A stretch of DNA of 64,000 nt from Streptomyces sp. DH41 (GCF_029813785.1 NZ_JARVKY010000002.1:186001-250000), one strand, 5' to 3'; positions 32,483 through 43,639 are shown, counted from the stretch's first letter. A program made the numbers and translations. Notes: a model not told the origin generated them from the sequence alone.

Positions 32483-33470
32483 GCAGGCACTCCCTCCAGA
32501 AGTGGCATGCGCTGCCCCGCTCCGCGTCGGACTCCGTCACGTCGTAGAGGGGCGGTACGTCGGTGCGGCAGACGTCCTGGGCCATCGGGCAGCGGGGGTG
32601 GAAGGCGCAGCCGGGCGGGATGCGGGTGAGGTTGGGCGGCAGGCCCTTGATGGCGTAGAGCTCCCGGCCCTTCTGGTCCAGGCGCGGGTTCGACTCCAGC
32701 AGGCCGCGGGTGTAGGGGTGGGCGGGCGCCTTGTAGATGTCGTGGACCGGCGCCGTCTCCACGATGCGGCCCGCGTACATCACGGCGATCTTGTCGGCGA
32801 CGTCGGCGACCACGCCCAAGTCGTGGGTGATGAGGATCAGGCCCATGTGCAGCTCGCGCTGGAGTTCCGCGAGGAGTTCCATGACCTGGGCCTGGACGGT
32901 GACGTCGAGGGCGGTGGTCGGTTCGTCGGCGATGATCAGCTTCGGCTCCAGGGCCATCGCCATCGCGATCATGATGCGCTGGCGCATGCCGCCGGAGAAC
33001 TGGTGCGGGTACTGCCGCACCCGCTCCTTCGCGGCCGGGATGCGGACGCGGTCCATCAGCTCGACGGCCCTGGCGCGTGCGTCCTTCCGGGACATCCCGC
33101 GGTGCACGGTGAACATCTCGCCGAGCTGGTCGCCGACGGTCAGGACGGGGTTCAACGACGACAGCGCGTCCTGGAAGATCATCGCCATCTCGGCACCGCG
33201 GACCTTCCGGCGCTCCTCCTCCTTCAGTTTCAGCAGGTCCCGGCCCTCGAAGACCACCTCGCCCGCCGTGATCCGGCCCGGTGGCACGTCGAGGATGCCC
33301 ATGACCGTCTGGGCGGTGACGGACTTGCCGGAGCCGGACTCGCCGAGGACGGCCAGGGTCTCGCCCGCGTCGACCGCGTAGCTGACACCGTTGACGGCCT
33401 TGGCGACACCGTCCCGGGTGCGGAACTCCACGTGCAGGTCGCGCACTTCCAGCAGCATGCGGCGGCTCAC
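32475..33470 (-). CDS. Oligopeptide ABC transporter ATPase, DppD/OppD type
   Basis: 331 residues from GTG 33470 ([10 protein letters not shown]), overlapping the permease stop in GTGA. ATG 33458 is an alternative. Walker [26 protein letters not shown], Walker [14 protein letters not shown]-loop THDLG. C-terminal [14 protein letters not shown] plus CHF supply the four cysteines of the Fe-S site. It forms the ATPase heterodimer with the next gene on the cytoplasmic side of the importer. The overlap on both sides shows tight coupling. Confidence 0.93.
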   Translation of the reverse strand: MSRRMLLEVRDLHVEFRTRDGVAKAVNGVSYAVDAGETLAVLGESGSGKSVTAQTVMGILDVPPGRITAGEVVFEGRDLLKLKEEERRKVRGAEMAMIFQDALSSLNPVLTVGDQLGEMFTVHRGMSRKDARARAVELMDRVRIPAAKERVRQYPHQFSGGMRQRIMIAMAMALEPKLIIADEPTTALDVTVQAQVMELLAELQRELHMGLILITHDLGVVADVADKIAVMYAGRIVETAPVHDIYKAPAHPYTRGLLESNPRLDQKGRELYAIKGLPPNLTRIPPGCAFHPRCPMAQDVCRTDVPPLYDVTESDAERGSACHFWRECLHG

Positions 33471-34465
33471 CTCAGCTTCGGGTCGAGGGCGTCGCGCACC
33501 GCGTCGCCGAGCATGATGAACGCGAGGACGGTGATGGCGAGGGCTCCGGAGGGCCAGAGCAGGGCGTGCGGGGCGTTGCGGACGTAGGGGGCGGCTGCGG
33601 AGATGTCGATGCCCCAGGAGACGCTGGGCGGCTTGAGGCCGACGCCGAGGAAGGACAGGGTCGCCTCCAGGGAGATGTAGGTGCCGAGCGCGATGGTCGC
33701 CACGACGATGACGGGGGCGACGGCGTTGGGCGCGATGTGGCGCAGCAGAAGGCGGGAGTTGGACGCGCCCAGGGCACGGGCCGCCTGGACGTAGTCGTTC
33801 TGCTTGGCGGTGATGACGGAGCCGCGGGCGATCCGGGAGATCTGCGGCCAGCCGAGCAGCACGATGAAGCCGATCACCGGCCAGACGGTGTTGCTGGTGA
33901 TGACGGAGAGCAGGACCAGGCCGCCGAGGACGACCGGGATCGCGAAGAAGACGTCGGTGATGCGGGAGAGGACGGCGTCCCCCGCGCCGCCGAAGAAGCC
34001 GGCGAGGCCCCCGAGGACGCTGCCGAGCACCGCGACCCCGAGCGTGGCGAGGACGCCGACCGCCACCGACGTACGGGCGCCGTAGACGGTGCGGGTGTAG
34101 ACGTCGCAGCCCTGGCCGTTGAAGCCGAAGGGGTGGCCGGACTGGGAGCCCTCCTGGGCCCTGGCGAGGTCGCACTTGAGGGGGCTGCCGGAGGCGATCA
34201 GGGACGGCCAGACGGAGATGACGATCAGGAAGAGGATCACCAGGGCGGAGATGATGAAGACCGGGTTGCGGCGCAGGTCGTGCCAGGCGTCGGACCAGAG
34301 GCTGCGGGGCCTGTCGTGGGAGCCGGGCCCGCCGTCCGGGCCCCCCGGGCCGCCAGGTGTCTTCTCCAGCGTCACCGCCTCGCTCGCGCCGAGGTCCATC
34401 GTCCCGCCCATGCCGGTGCCGGCGACGGCGCGCTCGGGCTCGTACGGCTGCTGCTGCTCAGGCAT
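33467..34465 (-). CDS. Oligopeptide ABC transporter permease, DppC/OppC type
   Basis: 332 residues, ATG 34465. A long cytoplasmic N-tail (70 residues, Gly/Pro-rich), then five to six membrane helices, starting PVFIISALVILFLIVISVWP. A periplasmic-side loop carries two Cys (SPLKCDLARAQ, GQGCDVYTRT). The EAA loop that contacts the ATPase reads VQAARALGASNSRLLLRHIA. Ends DALDPKLR as usual in DppC. It overlaps the stop of the DppB-type gene by 8 bases. Confidence 0.92.
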   Translation of the reverse strand: MPEQQQPYEPERAVAGTGMGGTMDLGASEAVTLEKTPGGPGGPDGGPGSHDRPRSLWSDAWHDLRRNPVFIISALVILFLIVISVWPSLIASGSPLKCDLARAQEGSQSGHPFGFNGQGCDVYTRTVYGARTSVAVGVLATLGVAVLGSVLGGLAGFFGGAGDAVLSRITDVFFAIPVVLGGLVLLSVITSNTVWPVIGFIVLLGWPQISRIARGSVITAKQNDYVQAARALGASNSRLLLRHIAPNAVAPVIVVATIALGTYISLEATLSFLGVGLKPPSVSWGIDISAAAPYVRNAPHALLWPSGALAITVLAFIMLGDAVRDALDPKLR

Positions 34466-35381
34466 AGCGGATCCTCGGATCGAGTACGGCGTACAGGAGG
34501 TCGACGAGGAGGTTGGCGACGAGGAAGACGAGGACCAGGACGGTGACGAAGCCGACGACGGTCTGCGTGTTCTGCCGGAGGATGCCCTGGTAGAGCTGGT
34601 AGCCGACGCCGTGGATGTTGAAGATCCGCTCGGTGACGATGGCGCCGCCCATCAGGGCGCCGATGTCGGTGCCGATGAAGGTGACGACGGGGATCAGGGA
34701 GTTGCGCAGCAGGTGCCGGGTGATGACCCGGTGGCGGGGCAGGCCCTTGGCGATGGCGGTACGGACGTAGTCGGAGCGCCGGTTCTCCGCGATGGAGGTA
34801 CGGGTGAGCCGGGTGACGTACGCCAGGGAGACCGAGGCGAGGACCAGGCCCGGGACGATCAGCTCGCCGAAGAGGGCGTCGGAGGAGACGGCCGGGTCGA
34901 TCCAGCCCCACTTGACACCGAGCAGGAGCTGGAGGATGAGGCCGGTGACGAAGGTGGGGACGGAGATGACGACGAGCGTGAGCAGCAGTACCCCGGTGTC
35001 GATGGGGCGGCCGCGGCGCAGGCCGGTGACGACGCCGAGGACGATACCGACGACGATCTCGAAGAGGATGGCGATGATCGTGAGCCGGATGGTGACGGGG
35101 AAGGCCGTCCCCATCAGCTCGGTGACCGGCTGGCCGTTGAAGGCGGTGCCGAAGTCGCCGGTGAAGACGTTGCCCATGTAGGTCACGTACTGCTGCCACA
35201 CGGGCTGGTCGAGGCCGAACTCGTGCCGCAGCTGGGCGGCGGTCGCCGGGTCGCACTCCCGGTCGCCGCAGAGTCCCGCGACGGGGTCGCCCATCACGTT
35301 GACCATCAGGAAGATCAGCAGCGTGGCCCCGATGAAGACCGGGATCATCTGGAGCAGCCGCCGGACGACGTAGCGTCCCAT
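34458..35381 (-). CDS. Oligopeptide ABC transporter permease, DppB/OppB type
   Basis: 307 residues, ATG 35381 (MGRYVVRRLLQMIPVFIGAT) with the typical DppB N-terminus. About six membrane helices, a two-Cys external loop (AGLCGDRECDPATAAQ) and the EAA loop VRTAIAKGLPRHRVITRHLL. It pairs with the DppC-type subunit to form the peptide channel. Begins 9 bases after the stop of the binding-protein gene. Confidence 0.93.
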   Translation of the reverse strand: MGRYVVRRLLQMIPVFIGATLLIFLMVNVMGDPVAGLCGDRECDPATAAQLRHEFGLDQPVWQQYVTYMGNVFTGDFGTAFNGQPVTELMGTAFPVTIRLTIIAILFEIVVGIVLGVVTGLRRGRPIDTGVLLLTLVVISVPTFVTGLILQLLLGVKWGWIDPAVSSDALFGELIVPGLVLASVSLAYVTRLTRTSIAENRRSDYVRTAIAKGLPRHRVITRHLLRNSLIPVVTFIGTDIGALMGGAIVTERIFNIHGVGYQLYQGILRQNTQTVVGFVTVLVLVFLVANLLVDLLYAVLDPRIRYA

Positions 35382-35390
35382 GGCGCCCCC

Positions 35391-37016
35391 TCAGCCGACC
35401 TTGATCTCGTTGTAGACCGGGACGCTGAACGGGTTGAGTCTCACGTCGGAGAGCCGCTGCGAGTAGCCCGCGCTGCCGTTCTGGTACCAGAGCGGGATGG
35501 CTCCCATCTCGTCCCGCAGGACCTCCTCGGCCTGCTGGAAGAGGCCGATGGCCTTCGCGGTGTCGGTCTCGGCGTTGGCCTTGTCGACGAGCTCGTCGAA
35601 CTTCTCGTTGGACCACTTGCCGTCGTTGGAGGAGGCGTTGGTGTAGTAGAGCGGCTGGAGGAAGTTCTGGATGAGGGGGTAGTCCATCTGCCAGCCGGCG
35701 CGGAAGGGGCCGCTCATCTTCCGGTCGGTGATCTGGCTGCGGAAGTCGGCGAAGGTGCCGACCGGGTTGCCGGCGCAGGCGCGGTCGTTGTCCAGGGCGT
35801 TGTTGATGGAGTTGCAGACCGCGTCGACCCACTGCCCGTGGGAGCCGGTGTCGGCGTTGTACGTGATCCTGACCTGGCCGCCGGGCAGTCCGCCGCCCTC
35901 CTTGATCAGCTTCTTGGCCTCGTCGGGCTTGAACTCGCAGGCCTGGCCGCACAGTCCCGCCTTGTAGCCGCCGTCCTCGCCGAGGACGGGTGAGGTCCAG
36001 TCGGTGGCCGGGGTGCGGGTCTGGTGGAAGATCGTGTCCGTGATCTGCTTGCGGTCGATCGCCATGGACAGGCCCTTGCGGACCTTTTCCGAGCCGGGCT
36101 TGCTCCAGTCGTTGTCGTAGAACGGGAACGCGAGCGTCTGGATGATGCCGGCCGGGGTGTTGATGTACCGGTCGCCGAGGTCGTTCTTCACGTTCTTGAG
36201 CTGGGCGGCGGGGACGTCGTCGACGAGGTCGAGGTTGCCGGCCATCAGGTCGGTGTAGGCCGTGTTGTTGTCGGTGTAGACCTTCAGGTCGACGCCGCCG
36301 TTCCGCGCCTTGTCCGGGCCCGGGTACTCCTCCCACTTCCGCAGGGACATCTGGGAGCCCCGGGCGTAGTTGTCGACCATGTAGGGGCCGTTGCCGACCG
36401 GTTTCTTCAGCCAGGCGTCGTGGTCGTCGAAGAAGGCGCGGGGCAGCGGTGCGAAGGCCGGGTAGCCGAGGGTGTCGGGGAAGGTCGAGAACTTCTGGCT
36501 GAGCTTGACGGTGAAGGTGCGGGGGCCGGTCACCTTCAGCCCGGAGAGCGTGTCGGCGCTCTGTTCGCCGCTCTCCGGGTGCGTCTTGTCGTAGCCGTCG
36601 ATGTAGGCGAAGAAGTAGGCGTTGCGCTGGTTGTTCTTCAGGCTCGCGCCGTAGTTCCAGGCGTCCACGAAGGACTGGGCGGTGACCTTCTCGCCGTTGC
36701 TGAAGGTCCAGCCGTCCTTGACGGTGATCGTGAAGTTCTGCGAGTCGGAGGTCTCGATCTTCTCGGCGAGCATGTTCTGCGCCTCGCCGGTCTCGGGGTC
36801 GTACTTCTTCAGCCCCCGGAAGATCATGTCGAGGACCTTGCCGCCCTGGACCTCGTTGGTGTTCGCCGGCTCCAGCGGGTTCTGCGGGTCGCCCCAGGAC
36901 GAGCTGAGGACCGCGCCCGTGTCCCCGCCGCTGCCTCCCCCGCCTCCGCAGGCGGTCGCCGCGAGGGCTGCCGCCACCGCGCATGCGGCCCATCCGGCGT
37001 GCCTGGCTCCGCGCAT
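35391..37016 (-). CDS. Oligopeptide ABC transporter substrate-binding lipoprotein
   Basis: 541 residues from ATG 37016 (MRGARHAGWAACAVAAALAA) behind GGGAGG. Lipobox ends at Cys23, followed by a Gly/Ser linker. SBP_bac_5 (cluster C) fold: VLSSSWGDPQNPLEPANTNE, KVLDMIFRGLKKYDPETGEA, EKIETSDSQNFTITVKDGWT, and the C-terminal lobe near LRDEMGAIPLWYQNGSAGYS. It binds peptides outside the membrane and delivers them to the DppB/C channel. First gene of the operon; the 341-base region upstream should hold its promoter. Substrate not predictable. Confidence 0.93.
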   Translation of the reverse strand: MRGARHAGWAACAVAAALAATACGGGGGSGGDTGAVLSSSWGDPQNPLEPANTNEVQGGKVLDMIFRGLKKYDPETGEAQNMLAEKIETSDSQNFTITVKDGWTFSNGEKVTAQSFVDAWNYGASLKNNQRNAYFFAYIDGYDKTHPESGEQSADTLSGLKVTGPRTFTVKLSQKFSTFPDTLGYPAFAPLPRAFFDDHDAWLKKPVGNGPYMVDNYARGSQMSLRKWEEYPGPDKARNGGVDLKVYTDNNTAYTDLMAGNLDLVDDVPAAQLKNVKNDLGDRYINTPAGIIQTLAFPFYDNDWSKPGSEKVRKGLSMAIDRKQITDTIFHQTRTPATDWTSPVLGEDGGYKAGLCGQACEFKPDEAKKLIKEGGGLPGGQVRITYNADTGSHGQWVDAVCNSINNALDNDRACAGNPVGTFADFRSQITDRKMSGPFRAGWQMDYPLIQNFLQPLYYTNASSNDGKWSNEKFDELVDKANAETDTAKAIGLFQQAEEVLRDEMGAIPLWYQNGSAGYSQRLSDVRLNPFSVPVYNEIKVG

Positions 37017-37357
37017 GGAGTGCCTCCCTGTGCCTGACTCGTCCGCTGGTCCGTTACCGGTCAGCTTCAAAGGGAGAGCCGTCGGGCGCACATTCACCCG
37101 GTCCGTACGGGTCTCGGGTGTCCTCCGGACGGGTGTCGGGTGCCCTCCGGACGGGTGTCCGCGGATGAGCGGGAGGGCGCCGGGGCGCAGTACGGACGGG
37201 GCGGGAGGGCAAGGGCGGGAGGGCAGAGGGGCGGGAGCGCCGGTGGGTGCCCCGCAGAGGGAGCGGGAGGAGCGGGAGCGCCCCACATGCGGAGAGCGGG
37301 GGCGGGAGTCTCCTCCCGCCCCCGCTCTCCCGCCGGGCCGGCTCGCTGCCGCCGGCT
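37017..37357. other. 341-base gap: promoter of the second importer plus terminator of bldK
   Basis: Contains a 22-base-period near-repeat (CCTCCGGACGGGTGTC at 37122 and 37144), a GC-rich purine run (37160-37290) and the strong bldK terminator at 37292-37329. The promoter for the binding-protein operon must lie between 37017 and about 37290; no clear -10/-35 pair could be fixed. No ORF with support. Confidence 0.7.
37292..37329 (-). terminator. Terminator of the bldK operon (17-bp perfect stem)
   Basis: GAGAGCGGGGGCGGGAG, loop TCTC, CTCCCGCCCCCGCTCTC: a perfect 17-bp stem 29 bases beyond the bldKE stop, separating bldK from the next importer operon. Confidence 0.92.
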
Positions 37358-38503
<1,146 letters not shown>

Positions 38504-38530
38504 GGTGATGCCCCAGTCGCCGGTTTCCGC

Positions 38531-39592
38531 TCAGCCCAGCCGGGGCTGAATCTTCTCGATGAACACCTGCTGCCGCTGGTCCGCCGTCAGGTGACAGGCG
38601 GCCGCTCGCCCCGGGGCGAGCGTCGGACGCTCACCCGTGCAACGGCCTCCGGTGACCAGGTCGGTGAAGCCGCACCGCGGGTGGAACGCGCAACCCGAGG
38701 GCGGGTTGAGCAGCGAGGGCGGCGATCCCGGGATCGGCATCAGCGGCTCGTCGACGTTCGAGGCGAGACTCGGCATCGAACCCAGCAGGCCCCAGGTGTA
38801 CGGGTGCTGCGGCGACTTGAGTACCTCGCGCACCGTGCCGCGCTCGACGGCCCGGCCCGCGTACATGACCAGGATGTCGTCGGCCATGTTGCCGACCACA
38901 CCCAGGTCGTGGGTGATCATGATGATCGCCGAGCCGAACTCCTGCTGGAGGTCCTTGAGCAGGTCGAGGATCTGCGCCTGCACGGTCACGTCGAGCGCCG
39001 TGGTCGGCTCGTCGGCGATGAGCAGGTCCGGGTTGCACGAGAGGGCCATGGCGATCATGGCGCGCTGACGCATACCGCCGGAGAACTGGTGCGGGTAGTC
39101 GTCGACCCGCTGCTGCGGGTGCGGAATGCCGACCTTCTCCAGCAGGTCGATGGCGCGCTCCCGGGCGTCCTTCTTGGACGCCCCGGTGTGCTTCGTGAAC
39201 GGCTCGCCGATCTGCCGGCCGACCGTGTAGTACGGCGACAGCGCGGTCAGCGCGTCCTGGAAGATCATTGCCATCTTCTTGCCGCGCAGCTTCTCCAGCT
39301 GCTTCTCGTCGGCGTCGGTCAGCTCCTGGCCGTCCAGCGTGATCGATCCGTCGATGGCGGTCTTCCGCCGGTCGTGCATGCCGAGGACGGCCAGGTTGGT
39401 CACCGACTTGCCGGAGCCGGACTCGCCCACGATGCCGAGGGTCTTGCCGCGCTCCAGGTCGAAGGAGAGCCCGTCCACCGCCTTGACGACGCCGCCCTCG
39501 GTGGAGAAGTGGACCTTGAGGTCGCGCACCGAGAGAAACGCGTCCCCCGCGGCGGCGGCCGGGGCCTCTTCGGGCTTGGTCTGAGTGGTCAC
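38531..39592 (-). CDS. bldKD: BldK oligopeptide importer ATPase
   Basis: 353 residues, GTG 39592 ([10 protein letters not shown]). Walker [31 protein letters not shown], Walker [18 protein letters not shown]. The C-terminal Cys set is [18 protein letters not shown] and CHL, with the third Cys spaced wider than in the sister ATPase. It forms a heterodimer with BldKE under the BldKA/BldKC channel. Ten bases separate it from bldKC, so translation is likely continuous. Confidence 0.88.
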   Translation of the reverse strand: MTTQTKPEEAPAAAAGDAFLSVRDLKVHFSTEGGVVKAVDGLSFDLERGKTLGIVGESGSGKSVTNLAVLGMHDRRKTAIDGSITLDGQELTDADEKQLEKLRGKKMAMIFQDALTALSPYYTVGRQIGEPFTKHTGASKKDARERAIDLLEKVGIPHPQQRVDDYPHQFSGGMRQRAMIAMALSCNPDLLIADEPTTALDVTVQAQILDLLKDLQQEFGSAIIMITHDLGVVGNMADDILVMYAGRAVERGTVREVLKSPQHPYTWGLLGSMPSLASNVDEPLMPIPGSPPSLLNPPSGCAFHPRCGFTDLVTGGRCTGERPTLAPGRAAACHLTADQRQQVFIEKIQPRLG

Positions 39593-39602
39593 GGTGGTTC
39601 TC

Positions 39603-40580
39603 CTAGGACAGGCGCACGCGCGGGTCGATGACGGCGTACAGGGCGTCCACGATCAGGTTGAAGACGATGATGAGAGCGGCACTGACGAGCATGACGCCCA
39701 TCAGCATCGGCAGGTCCTTGTTGGTGACGGAGTCCAGCGCGAGCCGGCCGACTCCGGCCAGACCGAACGTCATCTCGGTCACCATGCCACCGCCCATGAG
39801 CGCCGACAGGTCGATGCCGAGGATGGTGACGATGGGGACGAGGGAGCCCCGCCAGGCGTAACGGAAGAAGGTGTAGTTGCCCGACATGCCCTTGGCGCGG
39901 GCCGCCTTGACGTGTTCTTCCTGGAGCTGCTCGATCATCGACGAGCGGCTCATCCGGGTGTAGTTGGCGGTGAAGATGGTCGCCATGACGAGCCAGGGGA
40001 TCAACAGGCCCATGAACCAGCCGCCGAGGTCCTCGGAGAACGGCACGTACTTCGGCTTGTCCAGCCAGCCGGTGCTGTAGACGAAGAGGAGCAGCACGAG
40101 CGGGCCGAGGAAGTAGATCTGCAGGGAGCTGACGACGAGCGACCCGGAGCTGAAGAGCTTGTCGATCCAGGTACCGCGGTTCTTGGCGGCCAGCATCCCG
40201 GCGCCGAGGCCGAGGAAGAGGAAGACCAGCAGGCTGCCGAGGGTCAGGGAGATGGTCAGCGGGAAGCGGTCGAGGATCGTGTCCCAGACGTTCTGGTCGT
40301 TGGCGAAGGAGACACCGAAGCACGGGGCGGGGCAGTGACCGACGGCGAAGTCACGGCCGGTGAAGATGCCGATCAGGAAGTTCCAGTACTGGACGGTGAC
40401 CGGCTTGTCGAGCCCCATGTTCTGGTGAATGATCGCCAGCGCGTCCGGAGTGCAGTTCTTGCCACAGGCCAGCATGGCCGGGTCCTGCGGGATCGCGAAG
40501 AACATGAAGAACGTGAACGCACTGATCAACAGCAGGATCAGTGCCGCGCCGAAGGACCGGCGAATGAGGAATTGAAGCAT
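39603..40580 (-). CDS. bldKC: BldK oligopeptide importer permease (OppB-type)
   Basis: 325 residues, ATG 40580 (MLQFLIRRSFGAALILLLIS). About six membrane helices. External loops carry two Cys pairs (MLACGKNCTP and GHCPAPCFG), more than in the second importer's DppB. The EAA loop reads VKAARAKGMSGNYTFFRYAW. Ends ALYAVIDPRVRLS. It follows bldKB after a 113-base gap that holds a stable hairpin, which may lower its expression relative to the binding protein. Confidence 0.88.
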   Translation of the reverse strand: MLQFLIRRSFGAALILLLISAFTFFMFFAIPQDPAMLACGKNCTPDALAIIHQNMGLDKPVTVQYWNFLIGIFTGRDFAVGHCPAPCFGVSFANDQNVWDTILDRFPLTISLTLGSLLVFLFLGLGAGMLAAKNRGTWIDKLFSSGSLVVSSLQIYFLGPLVLLLFVYSTGWLDKPKYVPFSEDLGGWFMGLLIPWLVMATIFTANYTRMSRSSMIEQLQEEHVKAARAKGMSGNYTFFRYAWRGSLVPIVTILGIDLSALMGGGMVTEMTFGLAGVGRLALDSVTNKDLPMLMGVMLVSAALIIVFNLIVDALYAVIDPRVRLS

Positions 40581-40640
40581 GGCAGACAGCTGCTCTCAGG
40601 ACTGCGGCAGTCGGATGGGAGGTCTCGAGGGGATCCGGGC

Positions 40641-40676
40641 CCGGTGGTGGGCGCTCCGCCGCGCGCCCACCACCGG
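40641..40676 (-). terminator. Intra-operon hairpin between bldKB and bldKC
   Basis: CCGGTGGTGGGCGC, 8-base loop, GCGCCCACCACCGG: perfect 14-bp stem just after the bldKB stop. It should act as an attenuator or 3'-end stabiliser giving more binding protein than permease. Confidence 0.75.
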
Positions 40677-40693
40677 ATTCCCGACCGAGCGGA

Positions 40694-42496
40694 CTACTTC
40701 TTGAGGAAGATCCGGGTCACGTCCACATAGCTCGAGTCCGAGCTGTAGCGGATGCCGCCGATGTTCGAACCGAAGATCTGGAAGACCTTGGTGTAGTAGA
40801 TCGGGGCGGCCGGGTTGACTTCCTTGGAGATGTACTCGTTCAGCTCGGCCCACGCCTTGGTGGCCTCGGCCGTGTCGGCGATCGTCTCGATGCGCTGGAT
40901 CTCCGAGTTGACGTGCTTGTCGTTGATGTGCGCGTAGTTGGCCGCGCCGTCCTGGATCTGGGTGCCGTCGTACGACGGCGGGATGACCGTGGAGGCGGAC
41001 GGCCAGTCCTGGCCCCAGCCGGTCATGTACAGGTCGTAGCCGTTCTTGACCTTGCCGACCTGCTCGTACCAGGTGGCGGAGTCGATCTCCTTCTTCTGGA
41101 TGTCGAGACCGATCTTCTCCAGCGCGTCGGCGATCAGGACGGCCTGCTTCTGGCGGGTCGGCGTGTTGCCGTAGGCGTAGACGAGGCTCTTGCCCTCGAA
41201 GCCGCCTTCCTTGATCAGCTTCTTGGCGGCCTCGATGTCGCCGTTGGGCTTCTTGTGACGGTTGAAGGGGTCGAAGCTCTCGTCGTAGCCCGGAGTCGTG
41301 GGCGACATCAGCGAGTTGGCGACCTCACCACCGTAGGCACCACCGTCGGCCTTGAAGACCGAGTCGGAGGGCAGCGCCAGGGTGATGGCGTCACGGAGCT
41401 TCTTGTCCTTGATCCGGTCCATGTTGAAGTTGAGCTGCCACACGTAGGGCGCGTAGCCCTGGATCGTGCGGTTCTTCATGGCCTCCTTGTCGCCCACCAC
41501 CTTCTGCAGCTGCGTGGTGGCGACCTGGCCCGTGAACATCATGGCGTTCTTGGCCTCGCCCTGGTCGGCGAGGAGGGTCTTGGTCTGGTCCTCGTCGTCG
41601 TGGTTCATCGAGATGTTGAACCCGTCGACGTACTGGTGGCGCACCGAGTCGGACTTCGCGTCCCACTGGGTGTTCTTGACCAGCTTCATGGACTTGCCCG
41701 GCTTGAAGTCGGCGATCTTGTACGGGCCCACGGCGACCGGGTCCGAGTCGTACTTCGCCTTGGTGTCCGTCTCCTCCGGGACGACGCTGTAACCGGGCAT
41801 GGTCAGCATCTGCGGGACGTCGGGCCGCGCGTCCTTGAAGTGGAAGACGATCGTCTTGTCGTCCGGCGTCTCCAGGACGGTGTCGGGCAGGTGCTTGCCC
41901 TTGTCCGGGCCGGCGTACGCGTCACGGTAGGTGGTGCCCTCGCCGGACAGCCACTGCTGGAGGTACGTCGGACCGTCGGTGATGTAGTTCGAGTACAGGC
42001 GCTCGACCGTGTTGCGGATGTCCGCCGCGTTGATCGGGTTCCCGTTCTCGTCCTTCAGGTTGTCCTTGAGGGTGTACGTCCAGGTCTTGCCGCCGTCGGA
42101 CGGCTTGCCCGCGTCGGTGGCGAGGTCGCCCACGACCGTCAGGTTGCCGTTCTCGTCCTCGTCGTACTGGGTCAGACCGCGGAAGATGAGGCGGCTGAGC
42201 AGCTTGCCGTCCGAGACGTAGATCTGGCCCGGGTCCAGGTGGGAGAAGTCCGCCTCCTGGTACACGGTGACCGTGCCGCCCGGCTTGGCGCCCGGGACCT
42301 CCTCGGCCGGACCGGCCGACGCCTTGGCGTCACCGATCTGGACCGGCTTCGACTGCGACTTGGCGTCCTCCTTCTTCTTGCTGTTGTCCTTGGAGGAGCT
42401 GTCGCTGCCGCCACCACCGCAGGCGGTGAGGGTCAGGGCGCCGGCTGCGACCGCGACTATGGCGGCCGTGGCGGTGCGGTTACGGAAGATGCTCAT
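40694..42496 (-). CDS. bldKB: BldK oligopeptide-binding lipoprotein
   Basis: 600 residues, ATG 42496 (MSIFRNRTATAAIVAVAAGA), lipobox LTAC with Cys26. A Ser/Lys/Asp linker (GGSDSSSKDNSKKKEDAKSQ) precedes a cluster C SBP fold: GGTVTVYQEADFSHLDPGQI, LSRLIFRGLTQYDEDENGNL, and C-terminal YISKEVNPAAPIYYTKVFQI. At 600 residues it is longer than DppA, with inserted segments. In S. coelicolor BldKB captures the extracellular oligopeptide signal of the bld cascade; the homologous role here is inferred from operon order. Second gene of the operon. Confidence 0.88.
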   Translation of the reverse strand: MSIFRNRTATAAIVAVAAGALTLTACGGGGSDSSSKDNSKKKEDAKSQSKPVQIGDAKASAGPAEEVPGAKPGGTVTVYQEADFSHLDPGQIYVSDGKLLSRLIFRGLTQYDEDENGNLTVVGDLATDAGKPSDGGKTWTYTLKDNLKDENGNPINAADIRNTVERLYSNYITDGPTYLQQWLSGEGTTYRDAYAGPDKGKHLPDTVLETPDDKTIVFHFKDARPDVPQMLTMPGYSVVPEETDTKAKYDSDPVAVGPYKIADFKPGKSMKLVKNTQWDAKSDSVRHQYVDGFNISMNHDDEDQTKTLLADQGEAKNAMMFTGQVATTQLQKVVGDKEAMKNRTIQGYAPYVWQLNFNMDRIKDKKLRDAITLALPSDSVFKADGGAYGGEVANSLMSPTTPGYDESFDPFNRHKKPNGDIEAAKKLIKEGGFEGKSLVYAYGNTPTRQKQAVLIADALEKIGLDIQKKEIDSATWYEQVGKVKNGYDLYMTGWGQDWPSASTVIPPSYDGTQIQDGAANYAHINDKHVNSEIQRIETIADTAEATKAWAELNEYISKEVNPAAPIYYTKVFQIFGSNIGGIRYSSDSSYVDVTRIFLKK

Positions 42497-42607
42497 AGGG
42501 ACGAATCCACCTGCCTGTGAGTAGTGAGCACTGCTGGTACGTGGCCGGGACCGGGCTGAGCGGCACCGGACCGGCCGGCGAGCGTGTGGGGGGGGTTCCC
42601 TGGAATC

Positions 42608-43639
42608 TCAGCGGTTCGTCTTGGGATCGAAGGCGTCCCGCACCGAGTCACCGAGGAGGTTGAAGGCCACAATGAAGATCACCATGGCCACTCCGGGGAA
42701 GAGCATGTAGTACGGATCCTGCTCGACGATGCCGGCGCCGATGGAGAACATCCGCCCCCAGTCCGGCGTGGGCTCGACGTATCCGACGCCCACGAACGAG
42801 AGGAACGCGATGCTGAGGATGGTGCTCGGCAGGGTCAGCGTCGCCTGTACCAGCGTCGGGGTGACGATGTTGGGCAGCAGTTCCTTGCGGAGGATGCGCC
42901 AGGGCGAGGCCCCGGAGATGCGTGCCGCCTCGATGAACTCCCGGTCGCGCAGGGACATCGTGGCACCCCGGACGATCCGGGCCATGCTCATCCACCCCAG
43001 GAAGGACAGCACGATGATGATCGCGGACGCGCGCACATAGGTGGGCGTCTCCTTGTCCGGGGCGACGAACACCGTGGTGATGACGGGCATCGCGGCGACG
43101 AAGAACAGCTGGCTGGGCAGGGCCATGAAGAAGTCGGTGATCCGGCCGAGCCAGTAGTCGATCTTCCCGCCGAAGTAGCCGCCGGCCAGGCCGATCAGGA
43201 CACCCAGCACCGTCATGATGATGGTCGCGGCCAGCGCGGTGGCCATCGAGTTGCGCATCCCGTACAGCAGCTGGGTGAACACGTCGCGGCCCAGGCCCGG
43301 TTCGATGCCGAACCAGAAGTCGCCGCTGATACCGCCGAACGGCGCGGCCGGCATGGTGAACATGTCCAGGAGGTCGGGGTTCTCCTGCCCGTACAGCGTG
43401 TACGGGTCCTTGCCGTACACCTTCGAGATCAGCGGCGCCGCCGCCGCGATCACGAAGAAGAACAGGACGACGAAGGCAGAGACCACACCGGCCCGGTCGC
43501 GCTTGAACCGCGCCCACATCAACTGCCCGGGCTTGAGCCCTTCCGGCTCCTTGGGCTTGGGGGCGTCACCCTGCGGCGCGCTCTCTTTGTCCAAGACGGA
43601 AGAGGCTTCAGCACCCTCAATCTCGATTGGACTCGTCAT
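42608..43639 (-). CDS. bldKA: BldK oligopeptide importer permease (OppC-type)
   Basis: 343 residues, ATG 43639 (MTSPIEIEGA), weak ribosome site. A 50-residue cytoplasmic N-tail, then five to six membrane helices starting DRAGVVSAFVVLFFFVIAAA. EAA loop: IEAARISGASPWRILRKELL. Ends DAFDPKTNR. First gene of the operon, so a permease and not the binding protein leads it, which is unusual for Opp operons and specific to bldK. The 882 bases upstream hold no large gene and should carry promoter and leader. Confidence 0.87.
   Translation of the reverse strand: MTSPIEIEGAEASSVLDKESAPQGDAPKPKEPEGLKPGQLMWARFKRDRAGVVSAFVVLFFFVIAAAAPLISKVYGKDPYTLYGQENPDLLDMFTMPAAPFGGISGDFWFGIEPGLGRDVFTQLLYGMRNSMATALAATIIMTVLGVLIGLAGGYFGGKIDYWLGRITDFFMALPSQLFFVAAMPVITTVFVAPDKETPTYVRASAIIIVLSFLGWMSMARIVRGATMSLRDREFIEAARISGASPWRILRKELLPNIVTPTLVQATLTLPSTILSIAFLSFVGVGYVEPTPDWGRMFSIGAGIVEQDPYYMLFPGVAMVIFIVAFNLLGDSVRDAFDPKTNR

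Noticed and set aside
34372..36993. Very long minus-strand frame overlapping the binding-protein and permease genes
   Set aside because: Arg/Pro/Gly-rich shadow of the true frames, no ribosome site, no homology; typical of GC-rich DNA.
37116..37160. 22-base near-tandem repeat
   Set aside because: Only two imperfect copies in GC-rich spacer; no clear function.
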